This document shows positions 11,934 through 24,807 of a DNA stretch of 64,000 bases, piece after piece. The DNA lies in contig NC_066580.1 in assembly GCF_024323335.1 (NCBI RefSeq), positions 258,020,977 to 258,084,976 of the forward strand. Reading direction: 5' to 3'. The position numbers and the translations under genes were made by a program. The notes under the pieces are model-generated. The model made no database searches and was not told the DNA's origin. It worked only from the letters and a program-made list of their open reading frames with translations. Numbering within the stretch: the stretch's first letter is position 1; each line of letters begins with the position of its first letter. This DNA is from Lathyrus oleraceus. Its lineage: Eukaryota > Streptophyta > Magnoliopsida > Fabales > Fabaceae.

Positions 11934-13485
11934 ATTATAGGATGGGTTGAAGCACTCCAAATGCATGACTTTGAATTAAAATGGCATATACAAATACTGA
12001 TTACTTAGCTACTTATTGTATTTTTTTCATCATAGTAGCCTTCTATAGGTGACTATGTTTACTACACCAAATCATTATTGAAAGAATCATATATCCTTAT
12101 TTCATACCTTTTTAAAAAAATCAAATATATGTGTTAAACACTAAAACAAGAGAATATGCGGATTTTTTATGATTAATTTTATTGACTTAAATTCTAATGT
12201 GTTGATATTTGAGTTGTTTTAAATATTAAAATCAAAAATAAAATATATTGATATCAAAATATGTTGTTTAAAAAAATTACAATGAAAAAAAGAAATAAAA
12301 AAAATGACGTTTTTATAGTCAAAGATGGGTTAAAGTTATGAAAAAAAAACAAATATTGAAAATAACGTAGAGCTACTTTTGTAAGAAACATGAAACCTAT
12401 TAGATGGATACATGGCAAAAGAGCTAAGTTTGCTTTGAACATTATAGGATGGGTTGAAGCACTCCAAATGCATGACTTTGAATTAAAATGGCATATACAA
12501 ATACTGATTACTTCGCTACTACTTGTATTTTTTTCTCATCATAGTAGCCTTCTTGAGGTGACTATGTTTACTACACCAAATCATTATTGAGAGAATCATT
12601 TATCCTTATTTCATACCTTTTTAAAAAAATCAAATATATGTGTTAAACACTAAAACAAGAGAATATGCGGATTTTTTATGATTAATTTTATTGACTTAAA
12701 TTGTAATGTGTTGATATTTGAGTTGTTTTAAATATGAAAATCAAAAATAAAATATATTGATATCAAAATATGTTGTTTAAAAAAATTACAATGAAAAAAA
12801 GAAATAAAAAAAATGACGTTTTTATAGTCAAAGATGGGTTAAAGTTATGAAAAAAAAAACAAATATTGAAAATAACGTAGAGCTACTTTTGTAAGAAACA
12901 TGAAACCTATTAGATGGATACATGGCAAAAGAGCTAAGTTTGTTTTTTTACATTATAGGATGGGTTGAAGCACTCTAAATGCATGACTTTGAATTAAAAT
13001 GGCATTTACAATTACTTATTACGTAACTACTGATTGTATTTTTTAATCATAGTAGCCTTTTCAAGGTGACTATGTTTACTACACCAAATCATTATTGAAA
13101 GAATCATTTACCCTTATTTCATACCTTTTTATAAAAAAATCAAATATATGAGTTAAACAATAAAATAAGAGAATATGCGGATTTTTTATGATTAATTTAA
13201 TTGACTGAAATTGTAATGTGTTGATATTTGAGTTGTTTTAAATATGAAAATCTTAATAAAATATATTGATATCAAAATATGTTGTTTAAAAAAATTACAA
13301 TGAAAAAAAGAAATAAAAAAATGACAATGAAAAAAAGAACTTAAAAAATGACGTTTTTATATACAAAGATGGGTTAAAGTTATGAAAAATAAAACAAATA
13401 TTAAAAATAACGTAGAGCTACTTTTGTTAGAAACATGAAACCTATTAGATGGAGACATGGCAAAAGAGCTAAGTTTGCTTTGAAC
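11934..13485 (+). repeat. Trimer-sized island of right-hand subfamily markers: AB hybrid, B, C
   Basis: Units start at 11934, 12441 and 12952. The first is A up to ctatagg and B afterwards (tctaatg, attaaaatcaaaaat, tatagtcaaag). The second has cttcgctactacttg, tttctcatc, gagagaatc and gtttgttttttt. The third has catttaccc, atatgagttaaac and gaacttaaaa. These linked variants are otherwise concentrated beyond about 29 kb. The cttcgctactacttg variant recurs only near 54600. The block therefore looks like a segment related to the right-hand part of the array placed inside the left-hand part. Confidence 0.82.
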
Positions 13486-15039
13486 ATTATAGGATGGGTT
13501 GAAGCACTCCAAATGCATGACTTTGAATTAAAATGGCATATACAAATACTGATTACTTAGCTACTTATTGTATTTTTTTTCATCATAGTAGCCTTCTATA
13601 GGTGACTATGTTTACTACACCAAATCATTATTGAAAGAATCATATATCCTTATTTCATACCTTTTTAAAAAAATCAAATATATGTGTTAAACACTAAAAC
13701 AAGAGAATATGCGGATTTTTTATGATTAATTTTATTGACTTAAATTGTAATGTGTTGATATTTGAGTTGTTTTAAATATGAAAATCTAAAATAAAATATA
13801 TTGATATCAAAATATGTTGTTTAAAAAAATTACAATGAAAAAAAGAAATAAAAAAATGACGTTTTTATAGACAAAAAGATGGGTTAAAGTTATGAAAAAT
13901 AATACAAATATTGAAAATAACGTAGAGCTACTTTTGTAAGAAACATGAAACCTATTAGATGGATACATGGCAAAAGAGCTAAGTTTGCTTTGAACATTAT
14001 AGGATGGGTTGAAGCACTCCAAATGCATGACTTTGAATTAAAATGGCATATACAAATACTGATTACTTAGCTACTTATTGTATTTTTTTTCATCATAGTA
14101 GCTTTCTTGAGGTGACTATGTTTACTCAAATCATTATTGAAAGAATCATTTATCCTTATTTCATATCTTTTTTTAAAAATTCAAATATATGTGTTAAACA
14201 CTAAAACAAGAGAATATGCGGATTTTTTACGATTAATTTTATTGACTTATATTCTAATGTGTTGATATTTGAGTTGTTTTAAATATGAAAATCTAAAATA
14301 AAATATATTGATATCAAAATATGTTGTTTAAAAAAATTACAATGAAAAAAAGAAATAAAAAAAATGACGTTTTTATAGTCAAAGATGGGTTAAAGTTATG
14401 AAAAACAAGACAAATAGTGAAAATAACGTAGAGCTACTTTTGTTATAAACATGAAACCTATTAGATGGATACATAGCAAAAGAGCTCAGTTTGCTTTTTT
14501 TTACATTATAGGATGGGTTGAAGCACTCTAAATGCATGACTTTGAAATAAAATGGCATTTACAAGTACTTATTACGTAACTACTGATTGTATTTTTAATC
14601 ATAGTAGCATTTTCAAGGTGACTATGTTTACTACACCAAATCATTATTGAAAGAATCATTTATCCTTATTTCATATCTTTTTATAAAAAAATCAAATATA
14701 TGTGTTAAACAATAAAATAAGAGAATATGCAAATTTTTTATGATTAATTTAATTGACTGAAATTGTAATGTGTTGATATTTGAGTTGTTTTAAATATGAA
14801 AATCTTAAATAAAATATATTGATATCAAAATATGTTGTTTTAAAAAAATTACAATGAAAAAAAGAAATAAAAATATGACAATGAAAAAAAGAAATTAAAA
14901 AATGACGTTTTTATATACAAAGATGGGTTAAAGTTATGAAAAATAAGACAAATATTAAAAATAACGTAGAGCTACTTTTGTTAGAAACATGAAACCTATT
15001 AGATGGAGACATGGCAAAAGAGCCAAGTTTGCTTTGAAC
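13486..15039 (+). repeat. A-B-C2 trimer
   Basis: Units start at 13486 (A), 13996 (B) and 14505 (C2). The B unit has a 5-bp loss in the conserved block (tttactcaaatc near 14125-14136). It ends with tagtgaaaataacg, gttataaac and acatagcaaaag. The C unit carries the C2 markers gaaataaaatgg, caagtactt and gtagcattttcaagg, and gcaaatttt for gcggatttt. Confidence 0.87.
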
Positions 15040-17604
15040 ATTATAGGATGGGTTGAAGCACTCCAAATGCATGACTTTGAATTAAAATGGCATATACAAA
15101 TACTGATTACTTAGCTACTTATTGTATTTTTTTTCATCATAGTAGCCTTCTATAGGTGACTATGTTTACTACACCAAATCATTATTGAAAGAATCATTTA
15201 TCCTTATTTCATACCTTTTTAAAAAAAATCAAATATATGTGTTAAACACTAAAACAAGAGAATATGCGGATTTTTTATGATTAATTTTATTGACTTAAAT
15301 TGTAATGTGTTGATATTTGAGTTGTTTTAAATATGAAAATCTAAAATAAAATATATTGATATCAAAATATGTTGTTTAAAAAAATTACAATGAAAAAAAG
15401 AAATAAAAAAATGACGTTTTTATAGACAAAGATGGGTTAAAGTTATGAAAAATAAAACAAATATTGAAAATAACGTAGAGCTACTTTTGTAAGAAACATG
15501 AAACCTATTAGATGGATACATGGCAAAAGAGCTAAGTTTGCTTTGAACATTATAGGATGGGTTGAAGCACTCCAAATGCATGACTTTGAATTAAAATGGC
15601 ATATACAAATACTGATTACTTAGCTACTTATTGTATTTTTTTTTCATCATAGTAGCTTTCTTGAGGTGACTATGTTTACTACATCAAATCATTATTGAAA
15701 GAATCATTTATCCTTATTTCATATCTTTTTAAAAAAAATCAAATATATGTGTTAAACACTAAAACAAGAGAATATGCGGATTTTTTATGATTAATTTTAT
15801 TGACTTAAATTGTAATGTGTTGATATTTGAGTTGTTTTAAATATGAAAATCTAAAATAAAATATATTGATATCAAAATATGTTGTTTAAAAAAATTACAA
15901 TGAAAAAAAGAAATAAAAAAATGACGTTTTTATAGTCAAAGATGGGTTAAAGTTATGAAAAATAAAACAAATATTGAAAATAACGTAGAGCTACTTTTGT
16001 AAGAAACATGAAACCTATTAGATGGATACATGGCAAAAGAGCTAAGTTTGCTTTGAACATTATAGGATGGGTTGAAGCACTCCAAATGCATGACTTTGAA
16101 TTAAAATGGCATATACAAATACTGATTACTTAGCTACTTATTGTATTTTTTTCATCATAGTAGCCTTCTTGAGGTGACTATGTTTACTACACCAAATCAT
16201 TATTGAAAGAATCATATATCCTTATTTCATACCTTTTTAAAAAAATCAAATATATGTGTTAAACACTAAAACAAGAGAATATGCGGATTTTTTATGATTA
16301 ATTTTATTGACTTAAATTGTAATGTGTTGATATTTGAGTTGTTTTAAATATGAAAATCTAAAATAAAATATATTGATATCAAAATATGTTGTTTAAAAAA
16401 ATTACAATGAAAAAAAGAAAAAAAAAAATGACGTTTTTATAGACAAAGATGGGTTAAAGTTATGAAAAATAAAACAAATATTGAAAATAACGTAGAGCTA
16501 CTTTTGTAAGAAACATGAAACCTATTAGATGGATACATGGCAAAAGAGCTAAGTTTGCTTTGAACATTATAGGATGGGTTGAAGCACTCCAAATGCATGA
16601 CTTTGAATTAAAATGGCATATACAAATACTGATTACTTAGCTACTTATTGTATTTTTTTCATCATAGTAGCCTTTCTTGAGGTGACTATGTTTACTACAC
16701 CAAATCATTATTGAAAGAATCATTTATCCTTATTTCATATCTTTTTAAAAAAATCAAATATATGTGTTAAACACTAAAACAAGAGAATATGCGGATTTTT
16801 TATGATTAATTTTATTGACTTAAATTGTAATGTGTTGATATTTGAGTTGTTTTAAATATGAAAATCTAAAATAAAATATATTGATATCAAAATATGTTGT
16901 TTAAAAAAATTACAATGAAAAAAAGAAATAAAAAAAATGACGTTTTTATAGTCAAAGATGGGTTAAAGTTATGAAAAATAAGACAAATATTGAAAATAAC
17001 GTAGAGCTACTTTTGTTAGAAACATGAAACCTATTAGATGGATACATGGCAAAAGAGCTAAGTTTGCTTTTTTACATTATAGGATGGGTTGAAGCACTCT
17101 AAATGCATGACTTTGAATTAAAATGGCATTACAATTACTTATTACGTAACTACTGATTGTATTTTTTAATCATAGTAGCCTTTTCAAGGTGACTATGTTT
17201 ACTACACCAAATCATTATTGAAAGAATCATTTATCCTTATTTCATATCTTTTTATAAAAAAATCAAATATATGTGTTAAACAAAAAATAAGAGAATATGC
17301 GGATTTTTTATGATTAATTTAATTGACTGAAATTGTAATGTGTTGATATTTGAGTTGTTTTAAATATGAAAATCTTAAATAAAATATATTGATATCAAAA
17401 TATGTTGTTTAAAAAAATTACAATGAAAAAAAGAAAAAAAAAAGACAATGAAAAAAGAAATTAAAAAATGACGTTTTTATATACAAAGATGGGTTAAAGT
17501 TATGAAAAATAAGACAAATATTAAAATAACGTAGAGCTACTTTTGTTAGAAACATGAAACCTATTAGATGGAGACATGGCAAAAGAGCTAAGTTTGCTTT
17601 GAAC
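15040..17604 (+). repeat. Five-monomer variant A, B/A, A, B, C
   Basis: Units start at 15040 (A), 15549 (B/A mosaic), 16059 (A-like with cttgagg), 16566 (B) and 17076 (C). The unit at 15549 begins as B (gtagctttcttgagg, acatcaaatc, tatagtcaaag) but ends as A (aataaaacaaatattg, tttgtaagaaac, gctttgaac). The block length of 2565 bp equals one trimer plus two monomers. Confidence 0.83.
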
Positions 17605-20600
17605 ATTATAGGATGGGTTGAAGCACTCCAAATGCATGACTTTGAATTAAAATGGCATATACAAATACTGATTACTTAGCTACTTATTGTATTTTTTTCA
17701 TCATAGTAGCCTTCTATAGGTGACTATGTTTACTACACCAAATCATTATTGAAAGAATCATTTATCCTTATTTCATACCTTTTTAAAAAAAATCAAATAT
17801 ATGTGTTAAACACTAAAACAAGAGAATATGCGGATTTTTTATGATTAATTTTATTGACTTAAATTGTAATGTGTTGATATTTGAGTTGTTTTAAATATGA
17901 AAATCTAAAATAAAATATATTGATATCAAAATATGTTGTTTAAAAAAATTACAATGAAAAAAAGAAATAAAAAAAAATGACGTTTTTATAGACAAAGATG
18001 GGTTAAAGTTATGAAAAATAAAACAAATATTGAAAATAACGTAGAGCTACTTTTGTAAGAAACATGAAACCTATTAGATGGATACATGGCAAAAGAGCTA
18101 AGTTTGCTTTGAACATTATAGGATGGGTTGAAGCACTCCAAATGCATGACTTTGAATTAAAATGGCATATACAAATACTGATTACTTAGCTACTTATTGT
18201 ATTTTTTTTTCATCATAGTAGCTTTCTTGAGGTGACTATGTTTACTACATCAAATCATTATTGAAAGAATCATTTATCCTTATTTCATATCTTTTTAAAA
18301 AAAATCAAATATATGTGTTAAACACTAAAACAAGAGAATATGCGGATTTTTATGATTAATTTTATTGACTTAAATTCTAATGTGTTGATATTTGAGTTGT
18401 TTTAAATATAACAATCTAAAATAAAATATATTGATATCAAAATATGTTGTTTAAAAAAATTACAATGAAAAAAAGAAATAAAAAAATGACGTTTTTATAG
18501 TCAAAGATGGGTTAAAGTTATGAAAAATAAGACAAATAGTGAAAATAACGTAGAGCTACTTTTGTTAAAACATGAAACCTATTAGATGGATACATGGCAA
18601 AAGAGCTAAGTTTGCTTTTTTACATTATAGGATGGGTTGAAGCACTCTAAATGCATGACTTTGAATTAAAATGGCATTTACAAATACTTATTACGTAACT
18701 ACTGATTGTATTTTTTAATCATAGTAGCCTTTTCAAGGTGACTATGTTTACTACACCAAATCATTATTGAAAGAATCATTTATCCTTATTTCATACCTTT
18801 TATAAAAAAATCAAATATATGTGTTAAACACTAAAATAAGAGAATATGCGGATTTTTTATGATTAATTTAATTGACTGAAATTGTAATGTGTTGATATTT
18901 GAGTTGTTTTAAATATGAAAATCTTAAATAAAATATATTGATATCAAAATATGTTGTTTTAAAAAAATTACAATGAAAAAAAGAAATAAAAAATGACAAT
19001 GAAAAAAAGAAATAAAAAATGACATTTTTATATACAAAGATGGGTTAAAGTTATGAAAAATAAGACAAATATTAAAAATAACGTAGAGCTACTTTTGTTA
19101 GAAACATGAAACCTATTAGATGGAGACATGGCAAAAGAGCTAAGTTTGCTTTGAACATTATAGGATGGGTTGAAGCACTCCAAATGCATGACTTTGAATT
19201 AAAATGGCATATACAAATACTGATTACTTAGCTACTTATTGTATTTTTTTCATCATAGTAGCCTTCTATAGGTGACTATGTTTACTACACCAAATCATTA
19301 TTGAAAGAATCATATATCCTTATTTCATACCTTTTTAAAAAAATCAAATATATGTGTTAAACACTAAAACAAGAGAATATGCGGATTTTTTATGATTAAT
19401 TTTATTGACTTAAATTGTAATGTGTTGATATTTGAGTTGTTTTAAATATGAAAATCTAAAATAAAATATATTGATATCAAAATATGTTGTTTAAAAAAAT
19501 TACAATGAAAAAAAGAAATAAAAAAAATGACGTTTTTATAGACAAAGATGGGTTAAAGTTATGAAAAATAAACAAATATTGAAAATAACGTAGAGCTACT
19601 TTTGTAAGAAACATGAAACCTATTAGATGGATACATGGCAAAAGAGCTAAGTTTGCTTTGAACATTATAGGATGGGTTGAAGCACTCCAAATGCATGACT
19701 TTGAATTAAAATGGCATATACAAATACTGATTACTTAGCTACTTATTGTATTTTTTTTCATCATAGTAGCTTTCTTGAGGTGACTATGTTTACTACACCA
19801 AATCATTATTGAAAGAATCATTTATCCTTATTTCATATCTTTTTAAAAAAAATCAAATATATGTGTTAAACACTAAAACAAGAGAATATGCGGATTTTTT
19901 ATGATTAATTTTATTGACTTAATTCTAATGTGTTGATATTTGAGTTGTTTTAAATATGAAAATCTAAAATAAAATATATTGATATCAAAATATGTTGTTT
20001 AAAAAAATTACAATGAAAAAAAAGAAATAAAAAAAATGACGTTTTTATAGTCAAAGATGGGTTAAAGTTATGAAAAATAAGACAAATATTGAAAATAACG
20101 TAGAGCTACTTTGTTAGAAACATGAAACCTATTAGATGGATACATGGCAAAAGAGCTAAGTTTGCTTTTTACATTATAGGATGGGTTGAAGCACTCTAAA
20201 TGCATGACTTTGAATTAAAATGGCATTTACAATTACTTATTACGTAACTACTGATTGTATTTTTTAATCATAGTAGCCTTTCAAGGTGACTATGTTTACT
20301 ACACCAAATCATTATTGAAAGAATCATTTATCCTTATTTCATATCTTTTTATAAAAAATCAAATATATGTGTTAAACAATAAAATAAGAGAATATGCGGA
20401 TTTTTTATGATTAATTTAATTGACTGAAATTGTAATGTGTTGATATTTGAGTTGTTTTAAATATGAAAATCTTAAATAAAATATATTGATATCAAAATAT
20501 GTTGTTTTAAAAAAATTACAATGAAAAAAAGAAAAAAAAAAGACAATGAAAAAAAGAAATTAAAAAATGACGTTTTTATATACAAAGATGGGTTAAAGTT

Positions 20601-22257
20601 ATGAAAAATAAGACAAATATTAAAAATAACGTAGAGTTACTTTTGTTAGAAACATGAAACCTATTAGATGGAGACATGGCAAAAGAGCTAAGTTTGCTTT
20701 GAACATTATAGGATGGGTTGAAGCACTCCAAATGCATGACTTTGAATTAAAATGGCATATACAAATACTGATTACTTAGCTACTTATTGTATTTTTTTTC
20801 ATCATAGTAGCCTTCTATAGGTGACTATGTTTACTACACCAAATCATTATTGAAAGAATCATTTATCCTTATTTCATACCTTTTTAAAAAAAATCAAATA
20901 TATGTGTTAAACACTAAAACAAGAGAATATGCGGATTTTTTATGATTAATTTTATTGACTTAAATTGTAATGTGTTGATATTTGAGTTGTTTTAAATATG
21001 AAAATCTAAAATAAAATATATTGATATCAAATATGTTGTTTAAAAAAAATTACAATGAAAAAAAGAAATAAAAAAAATGACGTTTTTATAGACAAAGATG
21101 GGTTAAAGTTATGAAAAATAAAACAAATATTGAAAATAACGTAGAGCTACTTTTGTAAGAAACATGAAACCTATTAGATGGATACATGGCAAAAGAGCTA
21201 AGTTTGCTTTGAACATTATAGGATGGGTTGAAGCACTCCAAATGCATGACTTTGAATTAAAATGGCATATACAAATACTGATTACTTAGCTACTTATTGT
21301 ATTTTTTTTCATCATAGTAGCTTTCTTGAGGTGACTATGTTTACTACACCAAATCATTATTGAAAGAATCATTTATCCTTATTTCATATCTTTTTAAAAA
21401 AAATCAAATATATGTGTTAAACACTAAAACAAGAGAATATGCGGATTTTTTATGATTAATTTTATTGACTTATATTCTAATGTGTTGATATTTGAGTTGT
21501 TTTAAATATTAAAATCTAAAATAAAATATATTGATATCAAAATATGTTGTTTAAAAAAATTACAATGAAAAAAAGAAATAAAAAAAATGACGTTTTTATA
21601 GTCAAAGATGGGTTAAAGTTATGAAAAAAAAACAAATATTGAAAATAACGTAGAGCTACTTTTGTTAGAAACATGAAACCTATTAGATGGATACATAGCA
21701 AAAGAGCTAAGTTTGCTTTTTTTACATTATAGGATGGGTTGAAGCACTCTAAATGCATGACTTTGAAATAAAATGGCATTTACAAGTACTTATTACGTAA
21801 CTACTGATTGTATTTTTTAATCATAGTAGCATTTTCAAGGTGACTATGTTTACTACACCAAATCATTATTGAAAGAATCATTTATCCTTATTTCATACCT
21901 TTTATAAAAAAATCAAATATATGTGTTAAACACTAAAATAAGAGAATATGCGATTTTTTATGATTAATTTAATTGACTGAAATTGTAATGTGTTGATATT
22001 TGAGTTGTTTTAAATATGAAAATCTTAAATAAAATATATTGATATCAAAATATGTTGTTTTAAAAAAATTACAATGAAAAAAAGAATAAAAAAATGACAA
22101 TGAAAAAAAGAAATAAAAAATGACATTTTTATATACAAAGATGGGTTAAAGTTATTAAAAATAAGACAAATATTAAAAATAACGTAGAGCTACTTTTGTT
22201 AGAAACATGAAACCTATTAGATGGAGACATGGCAAAAGAGCTAAGTTTGCTTTGAAC
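17605..22257 (+). repeat. Three regular A-B-C trimers
   Basis: Units start at 17605, 18115, 18624; 19157, 19664, 20173; and 20705, 21215, 21726. Periods are 1552, 1548 and 1553 bp. The last C is the C2 subtype. The B at 18115 has aaatataacaatc, a variant also seen in the duplicated blocks near 47.6 and 52.2 kb. gacgttttt has become gacattttt in the C units at 18624 and 21726, a CpG-to-CpA change. Confidence 0.9.
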
Positions 22258-24807
22258 ATTATAGGATGGGTTGAAGCACTCCAAATGCATGACTTTGAAT
22301 TAAAATGGCATATACAAATACTGATTACTTAGCTACTTATTGTATTTTTTTCATCATAGTAGCCTTCTAGGTGACTATGTTTACTACACCAAATCATTAT
22401 TGAAAGAATCATTTATCCTTATTTCATACCTTTTTAAAAAATCAAATATATGTGTTAAACACTAAAACAAGAGAATATGCGGATTTTTTATGATTAATTT
22501 TATTGACTTAAATTGTAATGTGTTGATATTTGAGTTGTTTTAAATATGAAAATCTAAAATAAAATATATTGATATCAAAATATGTTGTTTAAAAAAATTA
22601 CAATGAAAAAAAGAAATAAAAAAATGACGTTTTTATAGACAAAGATGGGTTAAAGTTATGAAAAATAAAACAAATATTGAAAATAACGTAGAGCTACTTT
22701 TGTAAGAAACATGAAACCTATTAGATGGATACATGGCAAAAGAGCTAAGTTTGCTTTGAACATTATAGGATGGGTTGAAGCACTCCAAATGCATGACTTT
22801 GAATTAAAATGGCATATACAAATACTGATTACTTAGCTACTTATTGTATTTTTTTTCATCATAGTAGCCTTCTATAGGTGACTATGTTTACTACACCAAA
22901 TCATTATTGAAAGAATCATATATCCTTATTTCATACCTTTTTAAAAAAATCAAATATATGTGTTAAACACTAAAACAAGAGAATATGCGGATTTTTTATG
23001 ATTAATTTTATTGACTTAAATTGTAATGTGTTGATATTTGAGTTGTTTAAATATGAAAATCTAAAATAAAATATATTGATATCAAAATATGTTGTTTAAA
23101 AAAATTACAATGAAAAAAAGAAATAAAAAAATGACGTTTTTATAGACAAAGATGGGTTAAAGTTATGAAAAATAAAACAAATATTTGAAAATAACGTAGA
23201 GCTACTTTTGTAAGAAACATGAAACCTATTAGATGGATACATGGCAAAAGAGCTAAGTTTGCTTTGAACATTATAGGATGGGTTGAAGCACTCCAAATGC
23301 ATGACTTTGAATTAAAATGGCATATACAAATACTGATTACTTAGCTACTTATTGTATTTTTTTTCATCATAGTAGCCTTCTATAGGTGACTATGTTTACT
23401 ACACCAAATCATTATTGAAAGAATCATATATCCTTATTTCATACCTTTTTAAAAAAATCAAATATATGTGTTAAACACTAAAACAAGAGAATATGCGGAT
23501 TTTTTATGATTAATTTTATTGACTTAAATTGTAATGTGTTGATATTTGAGTTGTTTTAAATATGAAAATCTAATAAAATATATTGATATCAAAATATGTT
23601 GTTTAAAAAAATTACAATGAAAAAAGAAATAAAAAAAATGACGTTTTTATAGACAAAGATGGGTTAAAGTTATGAAAAATAAAACAATATTGAAAATAAC
23701 GTAGAGCTACTTTTGTAAGAAACATGAAACCTATTAGATGGATACATGGCAAAAGAGCTAAGTTTGCTTTGAACATTATAGGATGGGTTGAAGCACTCCA
23801 AATGCATGACTTTGAATTAAAATGGCATATACAAATACTGATTACTTAGCTACTTATTGTATTTTTTTTCATCATAGTAGCCTTCTATAGGTGACTATGT
23901 TTACTACACCAAATCATTATTGAAAGAATCATTTATCCTTATTTCATATCTTTTTTAAAAAAATCAAATATATGTGTTAAACACTAAAACAAGAGAATAT
24001 GCGGATTTTTTATGATTAATTTTATTGACTTAAATTGTAATGTGTTGATATTTGAGTTGTTTTAAATATGAAAATCTAAAATAAAATATATTGATATCAA
24101 AATATGTTGTTTAAAAAAATTACAATGAAAAAAAGAAATAAAAAAAATGACGTTTTTATAGTCAAAGATGGGTTAAAGTTATGAAAACAAGACAAATATT
24201 GAAAATAACGTAGAGCTACTTTTGTTAGAACATGAAACCTATTAGATGGATACATGGCAAAAGAGCTAAGTTTGCTTTTTTTACATTATAGGATGGGTTG
24301 AAGCACTCTAAATGCATGACTTTGAATAAAATGGCATTTACAATTACTTATTACTAACTACTGATTGTATTTTTTATCATAGTAGCCTTTTCAAGGTGAC
24401 TATGTTTACTACACCAAATCATTATTGAAAGAATCATTTATCCTTATTTCATACCTTTTTAAAAAAATCAAATATATGTGTTAAACAATAAAATAAGAGA
24501 ATATGCGGATTTTTTATGATTAATTTAATTGACTGAAATTGTAATGTGTTGATATTTGAGTTGTTTAAATATGAAAATCTTAAATAAAATATATTGATAT
24601 CAAAATATGTTGTTTAAAAAAATTACAATGAAAAAAAGAATAAAAAATGACAATGAAAAAAAGAAATAAAATGACGTTTTTATATACAAAGATGGGTTAA
24701 AGTTATGAAAAATAAGACAAATATTAAAATAACGTAGAGCTACTTTTGTTAGAAACATGAAACCTATTAGATGGAGACATGGCAAAAGAGCTAAGTTTGC
24801 TTTGAAC
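22258..24807 (+). repeat. A-A-A-AB-C block
   Basis: Units start at 22258, 22762 and 23270 (all A), 23775 (A up to ctatagg, then catatctttt, tatagtcaaag, aacaagac and a T-rich end as in B) and 24285 (C). It resembles a trimer with two extra A monomers. Single-base losses become frequent here (ccttctaggtg near 22366, attactaactactg near 24350). Confidence 0.82.

Noticed and set aside
12390..12590. Plus-strand open frame of 66 codons, with a near copy at 54479-54679
   Set aside because: It is caused by one base change that turns the usual ttag into ttcg in two monomers. Other monomers have a stop there. Chance opening is sufficient.
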